Assembly (NCBI RefSeq): GCF_001039355.2
Contig: NW_019775696.1
Location: 1-58,182 of the forward strand
Source of the DNA: Lingula anatina
Taxonomy: Eukaryota > Brachiopoda > Lingulata > Lingulida > Lingulidae
DNA: 58,182 nt
Direction of reading: 5' to 3'
Within the stretch, counting starts at the first letter, position 1. Each line of letters opens with the position of its first letter. A program made the position numbers and the translations under genes. This document shows, piece after piece, positions 32,044-46,166 of the stretch. The notes under the pieces are model-generated. The model searched no databases. It was not told the origin of the DNA and saw nothing but the letters and a program-made list of their open reading frames with translations.

Positions 32044-32791
32044 CATTACATGGAAGATACAAGTTAATTCAAGTCATGCAGTCAATTACTGGAACTAAAT
32101 CTGGTAAAAGAATTAACGTCTAGAATTTTCAACACATAGTGTTAAATACCATTACGAAAATTGTTATTTATAAAAACCATTTTTTATTTTCAATATTTTC
32201 GAAACAGAGAAGAGGCCGGTAAATTTTACGCGACTCGTTAGAAATAGTAACGCGTGTTTCTTTAATCTTCTGAACAATAAGATAAGATATAAAATGGTGA
32301 TCAGGAAGACATTTCACCAGGAAAATTAATTTTCGTAGTACATAAAAGTCTGTGAATGCCCTAAATGTGATAAAGTTTTGCTTTAACTCGAATTATGTCC
32401 GCTACACGAAAATATCGTTTCATAAAAAAGTGTCATCTGACCTTATGGCCTAGCGTAGAGATTTCAGGCTGAGAGCATTTTATGACTGTTTGCTAATTCT
32501 TCATATGAGGACGCTTGCTGTTTTTAGTAGGAAACTCACACTTGAGAAAAATTAATCAGAAACAACTTAAACCTAATCACGAAACTTTGCATGACTTTGT
32601 AGCACGAGCTTTTAAGTTGTCGTGAAAAAAGATTTGATGTGCAAAATGTCACGCCTTAATTTTGCGTTCTCCTATGGCATAGAGAAACTAGCTCAGTGGA
32701 AGATTATATTCAAGTACCAGTAATAACTTCACGCACCAGTTATTTTGTGATTATTTTACAACTGGTTAATACATATATTTTGATGTGTGCA
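32044..32791. other. GPCR 3' flank
   Basis: AT-rich sequence presumably including the 3' UTR. I see no well-placed AATAAA close to the stop. Confidence 0.4.
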
Positions 32792-32958
32792 CAGGCCCGT
32801 AGCCAGCAATTTCAAAAGGGGGGTTCTTTTTCTGAAAAAGTGGACCTTTTCCCATAAAAACTTCATGAACCTAGATCAAATTTTACCCAGAGTGGACCTT
32901 TTCCCAGCAAAAGGGGCGGTTCTTTCGAACCCCCCGAACCCCCCTGGCTACGGGCCTG
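32792..32958. mobile_element. 167-bp MITE, ends CAGGCCCGTAGCC, 5-bp target duplication
   Basis: The ends CAGGCCCGTAGCCAG and CTGGCTACGGGCCTG are inverted repeats. GTGCA flanks both sides (32787-32791 and 32959-32963). An internal phrase, AGTGGACCTTTTCCC, occurs twice as a direct repeat. Length and 5-bp duplication match the element at 18227-18395, but the ends differ. Confidence 0.8.
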
Positions 32959-32963
32959 GTGCA

Positions 32964-35900
32964 CATATACATATATGTACGTAGTTAATAAATTTATATT
33001 TGTCTGAATGCACCAGTTTGTATATTTCAATATTTTCACATGGCCGTAGATGTGTCCTGTCACATAATAATAACTGTTGCATCTCAGATGTGTTACCTGT
33101 TACTACCTGCCAAATACAATGAAATTCCGTTCAAGTTATTTTCAGATATGACACGCAAAGTATCTTATGTTCATAACATTATTAAATTAGAGAAGAAGGG
33201 TGACTTTGAAGATCACGACCGCGTTTTTGCTAGTTGATGTAAGTTGATAATTAAAAAAAACATGATATCAAGTTGTATAGCCTGCAGTATCATTTTGACA
33301 CCTCGTGACAAATTAGTTTTTGGTTAAAAATATTTTTCTTAAAGCAGTAATATACCTTTTCCTTTTTTTTAATATAACATGTGACTCATCTCAGTGAGTT
33401 TTGTTTTCAAGTAACTTTAAGGCCACTAGTAGTAAAACGACCAAAGGCATAGAAACAATGCCTTGGGCTTAAAAGTTTTTATCAAAAATTAAAACATACT
33501 TCCCAAAAGGCCAATTAAAGACAGAGATTAAGTGCAGTGCCCAACGGATGACGCTATAGCGCCAATTTGGTGGGAAAATGCCGTTTTCGGAATTGGGATT
33601 TTCTCTTTAACCAAGACAGCTATTCAAGTGATTCAAACAACCTCATAAAGCTAATTGAAAGCACTTCAATCGGGTACCAGGGAATTGTCTTAAACTATTT
33701 ACTTTTGATTTTATCGTCTTTTACGTTAAATTACCCCATATTTCAATGGGTTATTAACTTCAAAAGACGATAACTTTCAAACAAACAATTTCCACCAACA
33801 CCCCTGGTATCAGACAGTAGTCCACATTTTCAACAGCAATTAGTGCAATTTTCGTAACGATCGGTTATAAAGATAGGGAGATATACCTGAAACCGATCCA
33901 CTTATCTCGTCAATCTGGAAAGCTGTTAAAACATCCAAAAACGTTCACAGGTTGGTTAACAGAGCTTATTAGTCAAATGCTTAGCTGAGAAATTTACCTG
34001 TTATTGGTTATACGATCAGATGGAACTATTGCTCTTTGTCATCTAAAAATATTTTGTTTGGGTGCTTTGAAATGCCAGTAAGCGTGCCGCCATTTTGATT
34101 GACAGCTCTGGAGAGGGCCTTAGCCTAGTGATGTCGAGTAGGGTGTCAAGGATATGTAGAAGGAAGCGCTTACAAAGGCGATTACGTGCAACCGCAGTTA
34201 AGAGGTGTGAAGTTACATTTGAACGTTTCAATGGGTCTTCCTCGGCAATCGAGTAATTTTTCCTGGGAGATTTACTTCTCTGTTATCGGCAAAGTGATCG
34301 GATGAAACTGTCTGTCGAGAGCTCGTGGCCGTCACTTGTGTTAATACGAGTTTTTGACAGGTAACGCTGCAGGACTGTTTTCACAGCATTTGGTAATTGT
34401 CAGGTCAAAGGAAAATCCAGTGATTACGTCAGAGCTGTATCTCTCGAAATGCCAGCTAAGATAAAGGGGAGACGCTCAGCTGCACAAGAATCAGCAGTAA
34501 AAGTGGCTGAGGGAAGGCTTTTGAATAAAATGACAGAGTAGAGTGTGAGTGAGTTTTGAAACCACGAGCGTGTCGATTGTAAAAAAGTATCTATTCATAG
34601 CTTTTGAAGCATGTAAAAGTTGCCTCGGCATTTTACTGTGGATTGCGTCTAATACCAGATCATTCACCGTACTTTAGGCCAACATGAATTTATTAATTAT
34701 TTTATGAATAGGTCTGATTTTCTTTCTTTCCTCTGGAAATGCATTTTGACACGAACTTTTCTCTTCCCCATAGCGTACTTGACTTCTTCACTGCTAAGCT
34801 GATGTAAGACTTATGACCTATTACCGCACACGTAATTGGCTTATAACTCATTAACTATGCTCTGCCCCCTCATGGCAACGGCCCTTAGCAACAGAAGCGT
34901 GACTTAGTCGTCAGCCTGACTGGGGCGCGTGCCAGTTGAAAACTCATCAAAAAGACATTTTGCGGTGCGAATTTAAAAAATCATTACATCCAACGTTAGA
35001 TACTTTTTTTATTAATATGAACACACAAAAAAAACTCAAAAACATGATTTTAAGCGTAGTTTACCCTACTACTGGCCTTAAGGGATCTATTGTGTTAATT
35101 GCATCAGATTCAGCAGGAGGGAAGCAATTTGAGAAAATAAATAATTTCTAAAAATAAGTCATCCACACAAAAGAAATATGAACTGTTCACTTTGAAAAAA
35201 GGAAACCTTTCATTTTCGTGTAAGAAATGACATTTTAAACTGACTAAGCGGCTGGTGTGGAAATAAACATTCACGACTGAAATATTGTAAAATGCTACTC
35301 CTTACAAAGTAATTCTGATTATCTGACAGCATGAAGTATTGAAACGCGTCCTCGTTTTTCCGAAGTACCAGAAACGGGAGAGAAAATTTCCTGGATAATT
35401 ACAGCAATTGCTAATTGAGCTGCTCTATTATTATCTGAGCAGTTTTTGGAAAATATTATATTGCTATGAACTGCTATGCTAGGGCACAAAACCATGGAAT
35501 AGTTTGTCACTTGAGAATCACCGCAATTTTGGGTCCATCGGCAGATATAGGGACGGGCCAGCTTATCAAAATAAAAGTAATAATAATGATGATAAAAACT
35601 ATATCAAAATGTACATAAATAATTTATTGAAAAACAATAAATAAATAAGAAACAATAAATTAATGAACAAAAAGGCGGGACCTTACCTCATTTATACTAG
35701 TAGGCCCCTATCATCCATTATACCAAATTAGAGATCAAGTTAGATCAGACGTACTCCACTGTAGCAATATATTACAGTCGTTGTATGAAGCGAAATGGTT
35801 GTTGTTTAAGATAAAGAGTTACCGTACAAGGAATTTATCCTGGATGTACTTGAATTGAAATAAGCCAAAATATTCGGTCTTTAAGTTCTTTAAGTTTTAA

Positions 35901-36719
35901 AAGACCAGTTTTTTGTCCGGAGGTCTTTTCTGAAAGCGCGGTTTCAGCACACAGGCTTATAAAACAAACCTCGCAAGGCTGGTAGTAGTCCAGCCATTAA
36001 CTTGCCGTGTGTGACGAACTGAGCTGCCGTCTTCAAGTAGCACGAATTGATCAGAAAATGGCAATCTGAATGGAAACGATTCGTGACAAGAGCACTAAAT
36101 GCTCGCATTATTAGGGTGTTAAAGCCATGATGCACAGTATATTACGTATCGCCTTGGGAACATTTGTCTATTGAAAAAAACATGTAAGTCTATTGACTGT
36201 CATGTTGCAATTTTGCTCTGCGTTTTTTTATTGTCTGACTCTACATTAGTCATCACCTAATATCTCGTATTATCGTTACATCTCTTACAAACTTGTGAAA
36301 CTGTATTTTATTTTGGAGTTCACTGAAACTGTCAACAATAATCATAGCGTACCTGTCCCAGACCCCGAGGTGCTCCCGTCTTCCCAATTTGGTTTTGGGT
36401 GCCATGTGATATTTGTCAGTATATACACTACACTCCCCAAACCGCAGTCTCTTTGAAACCAGAAAATATATTCAACTTTAAAAAGTGCCACAGTTATAAC
36501 AGAGCCGTTAAAGTTTAAAGGTACAGTACACATGAACCAAGCAAGGGTGGAGCGTGGATTCCCAGTAACACATACATTGTGTATAGACCATGCCCGTCTA
36601 CTAGTTTCTTATATGACTCAAATAAATTCGAAATGCCAAGGGATAAACTGAATAAGTCACTCGATCAGCCATTAAGAGCTTTGGACTGCTCCCTTGTTAA
36701 AAATTTTTGGTCAGAAGTT
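32964..36719. other. Intergenic, no gene recognised
   Basis: Short basic reading frames near 34131-34254 and 34450-34542 show no known family and no splice context I trust. No other structure was recognised. Confidence 0.4.
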
Positions 36720-36910
36720 TAACTTACTTTTGCGACCTACTTTTCTGGCCCATTGATATACAGCATAGAATGCTAGACGAAAAATCCGTTCAAATATTAT
36801 TTTAGGGTAAAATTAAACAATGCCATTTGGTAATTCTCTTAGTTATACTACTTGTAGTTATATGCTGGCATTTGATTGGCTTTTGTGGCAAAAAATTGAC
36901 TTCACATGCA
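36720..36910. repeat. Dispersed repeat shared with a prolidase intron
   Basis: This stretch resembles 43670-43856 and 51280-51458 inside the prolidase gene intron between exons 5 and 6. Shared words include GGTAATTCTCTTAGTTATAC and GGCTTTTGTGGCAAAAA. It is non-coding and the element boundaries are unclear. Confidence 0.6.
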
Positions 36911-38273
36911 TCTTTAAATAGATCTTTGCTCTGACACATTTTTCTAAGAAATGAAAGGATCAAGTCGTGGGTGTGAGGCGTCTTAGGCAACTGACGTCTG
37001 CTTCTTTTGTTACAAAAGTTGCACATGCGCACTGTGTGTGTAAAACAGTTATTTCCCAATGCCAAAAAATTATTAATAACTAAAAACACCAGTCTTAAAG
37101 AATCACTTTTATATATATATATCAACTTTGATTTCCCTACAGAGACCATCGTTGCACATAGGTGTTATTAATTTGCTCATGTCATATTACAGTATACAGT
37201 ATTTCAAAATAACTTTTTTAACAATTTAAAAAACAAATCGGCCATTGTTCGCGATAAATGTAACATGCAAATAGCAATTTTATGATACAATGAAGCATAT
37301 TAAAACCAATAATTACTGGAATGAAATATATAACTGTTACGAAAACGTTGCCCAAGTCTATATCAAACCCAGATGAATAATTTGGTGAATAATTGACCTC
37401 TGTTCGTCCATAAGTGAATTCAGATATAATTCACAGATTTAATTTTTTTGCATTCTGAGTCACAACCATAATGGAGATAGAGACCACTGAATTTGAAATT
37501 GTAAAATCATTTAAGTTGACATTGTCTGGGAAATGAACATTTTTGCTTTGTAAAAAGGTTAGGTGCATTGCAAGCCTACAACATTATGGGATGTTGATCA
37601 TTCCTATGGCAGACGGACCAGAAGGGACTTTTTGATCATTTCAAAAAGTAAGTTTCAACTTTTCATACAGGAAAACCACATCTGATTTAGCAGTTTCATA
37701 TCTGAACAAATCTTAGCATATCACAAGCACTCTGAGTTTCAGAAGTTAATGGCCCTGGTTTCACAAAAATAAAAAAACAAACAAATAAATAAATAAGTAA
37801 ATAAAAATAAATAAATACATAAAAGTAAGCCAGGTTCCCTTGCTAAAAACTTAATTACCAATGTTGCACAGTCACATGCACACATCTTACTCTATCAGGT
37901 ACTATGTTACAGCACTCTCATGGAAATCCTAGTCAACTAAGCCAGGAACTGACTCAATTTTTTTTTTTTTTTGTGAAACTGGGGCCTGGAAATCTATCTC
38001 TGCATTACCACCATGCCTCTACCATTTTCCCCAATGCATTAACTCTGAAACTAGGGCTGTTTTGGGAAATCAGCCCAATAAATACAAATGTAATAATCTA
38101 TATACCGGTTTAGAGACTGAATATATGGCATATTATGCCTAATATGTATTTCATTTAGAGACAGCAGATAATTTCAATAGTCTTTGAAATATATAATAGT
38201 CAGTCATCAGTTATTAACTTCAAAATATATGTTTCCATTTTATGGAATTCACAAAAGAGTTATCAGCAAAACT
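36911..38273. other. Intergenic 3' flank of prolidase
   Basis: AT-rich, with an AAATA-type run at 37767-37825. No gene was recognised. Confidence 0.4.
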
Positions 38274-39174
38274 TCAGGCTTTGGTTTGCTGAGCAGCACC
38301 ATCCTGTCGTCTGCCAGATGCCATTAAAGCCTCGATCTCCTCCACTGTGCGAGGGACGTCTGTTAGCAGCTCCATCCCATCTGAGGTCACAGCAATGTCA
38401 TCTTCAATTCGAACCTGGAATGAATTAGTTTATATTTATTGGACAACTTAACATTTTCTTTTTCCCTCCATAAAATGGTTTAATTCATGAAAACATTTGT
38501 GTCTTTGATATTTAAATCCGATTTATAAATTACCCATATAATATCTAAATACCCTAACAGAGCTCTCTATGTCTTTCTCTGGGTACGTCTGTGTTTGTGT
38601 GTGTGTGAGAGAGAGAGAGAGAGATTGGTCTACGTAGATTGATCCAACTCCTAGGGGACTCTTGCTGAATGCAATCAGTTTAACAGATTAACACCCCTCC
38701 TCTTGTTTCAAAAGTACTCGTACAATCACCAAGTTTTCTGTATTCTACTCCACTCTAGGAGATGTGTCATTCAGTTAACCTGATTGCAATCAGTCAGAGT
38801 TCCTGTGGAATTGTATTGATCTAAGGCTCTATTCCCATAGATTTTAGATCGATCTATCCCCGCAGGGAGTCTCACTAGATTACTTTCAGATAATCCGACT
38901 TAAATGTCTGTCCCGCCTACTATAAGCTGTAAGGAGGTAATTAACTTTCGTGTCCGCCCAGCTGACAGCTATTTAGCGTGAACCCCCAGGGAGTTAGGTC
39001 GATCTAAAGTAGGTCGATCTAATCTATGGAAATGGAGTGTAAGTAGACAGATAGTGTCATTGGGAATGAGCCCTGAATCAACTTACCCCTCCAAAGTTTC
39101 TGAACCTCTCTATCTCATCCCTGACTAGAAACACAGCATGAGCTGGAGTGTTGAGAGCACCATTCAACAACTAA

Positions 39175-39228
<54 letters not shown>

Positions 39229-42200
39229 TAGAAGATGATGCAGATGTCAAAATATTTTCCTATTAAAAAATACATGGTTGAAAACTGCAGTTAAGATGTG
39301 TCTTTGAAGAAATGATAAGCTTTAAAAAGTCCATATTACTTTAAAAATATGGGACTTTACTTTGACCAAGTTCGTTTAAATTTTCCCTATCATTTATCAT
39401 CTATAATTTTTGCTATCCTCAAGATACTAACATGTTCAATAAAGTAAACCCCTGGTTCTATAGTGAGGACCATCCCTTCCTGCAGAGTTCTGGCAGTTCT
39501 CAGATGTCTCAGGCCAGGCTCATCAATACGCTGGACACCCTAGCAACAGAAAAACTACAAGATATTAATAAAATTTTAATTCAAATTGTTTTCTGGGGAA
39601 ACTATCAATAGATTAACTTACAGCTGAAATACAATACACACTAGTTTAGCTTTCTTAGACAATTTTATTGTAACTGTAGAAATAAATAAATTCAAATTAT
39701 TTACAATACGTAGTGAAGCCCGGATATTTTGCTTATTAAAAGGATAAACAGAATACGTCTTACAGTTTATTTTTTCAGCAGATTTTAATAAAAATTTGTA
39801 ACTTTAGTGACAAGTGACAAACAGTATCAAAGAAATACAACCTCTATAACAGAATGATAATTATAACAATAACATCAACACAATTGCTGAAAACACAACT
39901 AGCACAATCAAGACAGGCACAACAATTTACAGTCTCAACTACCACAATCAACGCAATCTCACCTCTGGGTAGCCTCCCACGTCATGCACATCCAGTCCCA
40001 TGAAATGTCCCAGCCCATGTGGCATGAACACAGCTCCCAGGCGGACCTTCATCATGTCATCCACCTCTCCCTGGAGTAAGCCGTGTCGCTTCAGCTCCTC
40101 TAAAATCTGGCGCTCTGCCAACTTATGCATCTCAACCCAGGACACTCCTACAGTGAAGGGCGACTAATGTTTATTTTGACTTATTGTTTATTTATTTATC
40201 TAATATACACTATTTCTTTAATTAGTAGAATGTAACAGTTATTAATTGGTCCCTCCAGTTCATATTTAATTGTAGTTAATGACAGCATGGCTTTCTCCAA
40301 TTCTAAGAGAATCCTCACAAACGTACATACCAGTAATATGTCTCTTTTAACTCTGGGAACATTTTCCTGAATATCATCATACCCAACTGTATAATTTGCC
40401 ACATATTTTAAGAAACAAGAAGTTCCTTAAACACATGGACCCACACCCACCCACATTATTTGCCACCAAGTAAGTTAACAATGTTTTCTTCAGTACACAC
40501 ACCCATGCTCACCCATATAATTTGCCACTTAGATTTTCTCAGTTATAAAATCACTACTCCCAGATCAGTCCACTCAACACTAAGCCATTCACACAGCTCA
40601 CTCACCTGGCCTGACAGCCTGCATGACGGCACGGCTTGCCTTGAACACAGCGTTGTAGATCTTCTTCTGGTCCTCTGTGAACTTGCCGTTGGCGGGGAAG
40701 GAACAGGTGATATCGGAGGTGTAGCAGTGGTATTCAGCACCCATGTCAAACAGACTTAAAAATACAGAAACATTATGCGGGATTCTGAACATGACAACTT
40801 ATTGACCACCTGAGGATATCAACCAATTAGATTTGGTCTTAGTAGATTTTGCGAAGTACTGGTGATTGTCTTTCAGACCAAGTGGAATAGACTGAATTAT
40901 CTCAAACAGTGTAGAAAACAAATTTTACTTTGGAGTTCTTTGATCTTCTCTCAACCCTCTCATTACTCACAATTCTCCATAGTTTTTCAAACTTGCTTTA
41001 CTTTTATTCTGTGAAAATGCTAAGTGCAAAGCTACTTGTGCTTGATGCTCTGGCGGTATGCTCATGATGATACAAATAGCAAGTTTCCACCCCTAGGTAT
41101 ACTAACCACATGTCTCCATCTTGGATTTTCTTGCTATTTGGGGCACCAGCATGTCCATAATGGAGGATGGAGCTGTTGAAACCACTGAAATACAGAAAAT
41201 ATGCAAAAATGATGACAATAACAGAAGTTAATTGGTTATATGGATCATGAAAGTTAGGCCTGGGTTTTGTTTTGTTGCTGGAAATATTCCCATTGTAATT
41301 TAAAAACTTTGTCACTGTCCAGTTCAGTGGAACTCGAATGTACCAATCTACCTTTGAATGCTTCATTTGTTATGTGGGCTATTGTTAGGAAAGGTTACAA
41401 TTTCATCACTGTTACTTTTACTTTGTTAAAAAACAATTACATGTACTTCTGATCAGTATATGTAGCATGAAATTTTATGGCTTTACCAATACTTTGCTGT
41501 ATCTCCTTTTTCTTATTGGCAATAGACCTTTTCTTCTAAGAGAAACAAAACTTTTTTTATGTGTAATACTACACTGTTGCAGGAAAATACACCTTCAAAA
41601 AAAAAAAAAAAATTAGAAATTCTAATGCAATCTTTCCCTTTATCCTTACCTTCCACAAATACACGTGTATGACATAATCCTCATTCCACCATTCACATAA
41701 CAATAGTGCTGGAATGCACTGAAACAGCAATATTGTATTATACTGACTGTATTGGCCATGGGGTACCTTAGGCATTTATCACTGGGTTCCCACACCTAGA
41801 TTGATCTAACAGGATTGATCCATCTCTTGGGCATTTCTCAGTAAATCGCTTTCATGTTAAGCACCTTAGATGTTCTGAAGCTGATAAACAATTATAATAA
41901 TTTACCCTCTAGCAGCTTTAGTAGGCCTGATGGACATCTAAGCTGATTAAGTTGATTGCAATTTAGCAAGAATCCCCTCGGAGATAGATCGTCCCATAGT
42001 TAGCATAGTATATGGTCTGGGAATGGTCCCTAAGCCCAAAGGTGACTAAGATCTGATCACCTAAGAAAACCGTAAGCCTGAAGATGGAATCTACAGAGTA
42101 GTGTAAATAACCTAAAATAACTGCTTAAATGGCAACTGATTCCATTAATTTCACGCAAGGCTGCACATTAAAAAGATATTTCTACAAATGTTTTATGCCT

Positions 42201-43039
42201 TGCAGCCCATTGTCTAGAACTATCCAATCATTTGGTCAGAGTTATCTAGCTACTTGGCTACTGGAAAACTGTCATACAAGAGTGAACCCTGAGCCCTAAG
42301 CCCTAGACTTTTACTGACCTTTCCATCTGGTATTCATACATGCCTGGCCTGATGCTCTTCATCACCTGGAGGAGGGAAAGTGAAATATATGTCAAAATCC
42401 TTCACAGGGGGTTGAATAATTTTTTTTCTTAAAAAAAAATGAAATGCATAAATGGAAGAAAAATTATGCTATCTATTTAAGGATGATTTCATGTCAACAT
42501 AGACAACAAGATTCCTGTGCGCCATAAGCTGGGATGGTGCATATGCCCTGTAACAGTATGAATCACATGTGGATGCCACATACAGTACACCTCACTGATG
42601 AGTTGTGTGTTTGACTTCTAAACTGGCCAATGATAAGAATAAAAGACTCAAACAGTACATCCAGTATTCAGTAAAATAAAAATAAAATCAATAAATCACC
42701 TCTTTGTGAGCCTCACTGCTGATTCTGTTCACATAACGCAACACCTCCAGCTCCATGTCTGTTTTAATCACTCGGCTAAAAAAAAAAATAATAAAATAAA
42801 TAAACAATGAATGAATAAATAAACGCTAAAAGCCCCTGTAACATTTTTAGATCAGAAATGGGTACACTCAGTCTGACAATGTTAAAAAAGAAAGCTGGGA
42901 GATACTGAAATTCCAAATTCATTGTTTTGTAAATTTGCTTTGGCCACTTTCAGAAGGTTACTGCAGGGACATGATGGTGCTTAATTCAGTATAGTCAGGC
43001 ACCAAACCACCCTGAGTATCAAAACACAAGTTTGTACTC

Positions 43040-43088
<49 letters not shown>

Positions 43089-45499
43089 CATTCTGTCACT
43101 TACCACTCCATAATCTCAGGGTGCAACAACTTGTTGTCCACAGTGAAACTGTAACAAGAGGCAGTAGTCATTAAAAATGGTTAAAATTACAAAGCAAACA
43201 AAAAATTCTGTGTACACACTGATATAAGGAATGAATTAATGTTATTTAACAGGAGCATACAAGATTAAGGTAATAGTTTACAAATGCTGGCTGTGTTAAC
43301 TGCATAATAGTAAGGTTATGGAGACAGGTACTGACAGTAATTATGAAAGATCTTTAATGCTAAAATGCATTTCCAAGCCGCCAAACACATATACAACAAA
43401 ATTCACTTACTCCCCTATGCCATCAAAAGCTGCTTCTCTGCAATGTTTGCCACTGTCAGTATTAAGTCCCCTCTAAAATAAAATGTACTGAATTAAAATG
43501 TTTTGGAAAATTTTTTCAAAGATCAAAATAAAACATTTAAATGTCCTGATAATTGTTTCTTCTAAATGAGATCTGAAGATATAAAACCTGTTTAACTCTA
43601 GACCTATTAAATTCATAGTCCTTATAATCCTGAAACACTTCATTTTTATGTGAATTAAGAGACAAAAATTTTTAAACCTACTTTTCCATACAGCATAGGA
43701 TGCCAGCAGAAAAATTTGTTCAAACATCATTTTCAGGTAAAATTAAACAATGTCTTTTGGTAATTCTCTTAGTTATACTACTTGAAACTATATGCTGGCA
43801 TTTGGTTGGCTTTTGTGGCAAAAAGTTGACTTGATATGTATCTTTAAGTGTAGATATTAATATATTTATAAACATTCCCTACCAAAGTGAGTAGTTTTGA
43901 TGGATTCATATTCTTCAGAACAGTAGCAATCTGCAAATATACAATACAAAAATACAACTTATAACAATTAACTACATCAGAAGGTAATATGAAGCATTAA
44001 TTGAGAAACAGTACATACTTTGTTAACTGATATACCATTAAAATATGTAAGTTAAATCATTACTTCAGACACTACTAAAACAGTTGACCCTACCAGTTGC
44101 GACTAACAAATATTTCAAGGACTGATAGAATATTGTGTTCAGTCAGTCAGAAGAACCATCTACAACACCATTTTGAATTTACAAATGGACAGTCAGTCCA
44201 ACACAACTTTCTTCTGTTTTCATTTAAGCAAATCCTTTGTATTAGTAGCTGCCACTCTTAAGGTTGGGTTATTTTTCAAAGTCTTTGGTTGGTCTTCTGT
44301 TACTTACATCTTCAACAAACTTTACTTTATCAACGCCATATTTGTCTTTAAAGTGCTCAGGTGGATGGATCCTGAAAATAAATGAATGAATGAATAAAAT
44401 TCTATGATATTTACTGAATTTCAAAATAAATATCCTAAAATAAATTTAGAAATAATAATTTTCTAATAATTTATTTATTGTGGGAAATGGGTATAAAATT
44501 TTATAATGTTCTGATACATTTTTAACCGTAAAAATTTTAAATCTCAAAAGAAGTACTGAGGAAAGATGTGATCCGAGTGATTTCAGCTCCACAGAGTGTG
44601 CATATCTCAAACTCAATTTAGCCCTGTATCATATAGCTTATACATGTAATACATATTATATTAAATAAAAAATATGAATGGTCAAAAATGATTTTAAACC
44701 ATTTTCGTGTGTGCAGTGTTCCCTTAATTTTTCTAACCAACAAACACAACTTCATGCACAATGAACCTCTCCCATTCTTTCCTCCCAAACATTGTACACA
44801 GGAATTCCTGTTTCTTTTAAAGTGAAGACACAAAGCAACATTATACCACTTTATTACAGTTACTATGTTACAATCTTCAACCACAAAATTGGAACAATTC
44901 TCCTCAAATAATTCAGTCTGTGTCTGACCACCTTCTTCAAGGAATAAGGTTTTGAATGTGCTGTTGACTGAAAAAAAAACTGTACCTCAACTACATCTGT
45001 ATTACTGACACACTCAAAGTGACTGCTTCATTCTCTTTACAAGTCTGTTCTTTAGCTCCTTGAACTTCAAATCCAAGCAGACCAGTTATCTTGCAACCTG
45101 GCACCACCTATACTACATTTTCTAACTTTGCTTACGGAATTCTTTATTGAGAGATATTACTGTCCATTTCTTGCCAAAGATTGTCCTGAAGTGAACTTAC
45201 TTTCCCATCCAAGTTGCATAGCTTTCAGGTAACTTTGGTATGAACAAAATCCCCATTCCCGTGTCTACATCAATTGCACCATAGGAATCTGGTTCTGCTA
45301 CACCAAACATCCACTGAAAATAGGACTCCTGCAGGGGAGAAAATATATAAATATGATTTTTTTTGATTTGTGAATTTTAATTTTCAATTTTGGGTTCTTG
45401 AGATGAACTCCAAGTTTCCAGCAATCTCTAATAACATACATACCTGTCTGAAGATTTCCATTAACCTTCATACTCAGGGCACCACATACTGTACGCAAT

Positions 45500-45566
<67 letters not shown>

Positions 45567-46163
45567 CGTCTAACGATTTACATTAATTACTCTTTGATAA
45601 TCAGGGTACCACACACCTGTCTGAAGATTTGCATTAATTACTCTTTGATATTCAGGGTACTACACACCTGTCTAAAGAGCAGTTCTTTATCAGAACAGTA
45701 CTGTGTTGCACTTTCCCCTCCCTGGATCACCACCACCGAGTTCTTTGGCACGTTCTTGTTAGCTCTGAGCCGCTCACACAACCGTTTCCTGTTCTCCTTA
45801 TGGAGCTCCATAGGCACACTTAAGGTGTGCTCCCCAAGGCAGAACGCTGGTCTGAAAGCAAAATTTAATGTGAAATTAAAAATCGCCATTTCAGTCTTCA
45901 AAGGTTCAATGTCACTTGAAAATCAAATCAAATAAATAATCGGCAAAATATTGAAAGGCAAGAAAGTTTTAAAAAACAACAGACACGTCAATCTGTATGC
46001 TAATCAAGGGGCACAATTCTACTTCAGAACATATGATCGGGTACACCAGGTTGTAAGTAAGTTTAAGCGAGCGTAACACAATCCAGATACGCAAGTGAAA
46101 TACAATTGGCCGCTAAATCATTTTTAAATGAGGAACTTACTGTGCTCTATTCGCAGCCGCCAT
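38274..46163 (-). CDS. PEPD: Xaa-Pro dipeptidase (prolidase), complete, haplotype copy A
   Basis: Sixteen minus-strand exons join in frame to 496 residues: 46163-46141, 45851-45668, 45328-45201, 44371-44308, 43930-43883, 43472-43411, 43148-43104, 42775-42700, 42365-42319, 41718-41650, 41184-41107, 40754-40606, 40147-39963, 39539-39432, 39170-39087 and 38414-38274 (TGA). Every donor is GT and every acceptor AG. Prolidase is a cytosolic M24 metallopeptidase that splits dipeptides with C-terminal proline or hydroxyproline, mainly from collagen breakdown, using two Mn ions. The five ligands are present: D278 and D289 ([16 protein letters not shown]), H372 (GLGHFMGLD), E414 (TIEPGVYF) and E454 (RIEDDI). 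Each sits at the human position plus two; human prolidase has 493 residues. No signal peptide is seen. It is head to head with a CARD gene. A partial second copy lies at 47489-55734. Confidence 0.95.
38626..38823. mobile_element. Foldback MITE in the last prolidase intron
   Basis: The left arm GTAGATTGATCCAACTCCTA and AATGCAATCAGTTTAAC is mirrored by AACCTGATTGCAATCAGT and GGAATTGTATTGATCTA. It lies directly beside another foldback element. Confidence 0.6.
38828..39030. mobile_element. GATCGATC-type foldback MITE
   Basis: The left arm TCCCATAGATTTTAGATCGA is mirrored by GTCGATCTAATCTATGGA. The interior CAGCTGACAGCTATTTAGCG matches the half-copy at 361-555. It lies between the last two prolidase coding exons. 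Confidence 0.65.
39174..39228. repeat. (AAT)n microsatellite abutting a splice acceptor
   Basis: The ~54-bp AAT run ends at the acceptor of prolidase exon 15. On the gene strand it supplies the ATTATT tract just before TTTTAG. Confidence 0.85.
41784..42030. mobile_element. GATCGATC-related foldback MITE (copy A intron)
   Basis: Ends GGGTTCCCACACCTAGATTG and GTCTGGGAATGGTCCC; the interior carries CACCTTAGATGTTCTGAAGC and its mirror. It is a diverged relative of 2807-3056. The same insertion is present in haplotype copy B at 49421-49664, so it predates their split. Confidence 0.7.
43042..43084. repeat. (TA)n microsatellite, copy A
   Basis: About 43 bp of TA beside prolidase exon 7. The same locus in copy B (50624-50685) is about 62 bp. 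Confidence 0.9.
45501..45562. repeat. (CA)n microsatellite, copy A
   Basis: About 62 bp of CA in the intron between prolidase exons 2 and 3. The matching region of copy B has a shorter run at 54967-54994 with rearranged flanks. Confidence 0.9.
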
Positions 46164-46166
46164 TTT
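46156..46166 (-). promoter_or_regulatory. YY1-type motif over the prolidase start codon
   Basis: The minus strand reads AAAATGGCGGC across the initiator ATG, matching the YY1 consensus that often overlaps start codons of housekeeping genes. Copy B has the same at 55727-55737. Function is inferred from motif and position. Confidence 0.5.

Noticed and set aside
34131-34542. Short basic frames (MSSRVSRICRRKR..., MPAKIKGRR...)
   Set aside because: They are 30-41 codons long with no recognisable family, no convincing splice sites and no second copy seen.
45298-45573. Cys-Val repeat frames over the CA run
   Set aside because: Microsatellite artefact; the only real coding here is prolidase exon 3 on the minus strand.
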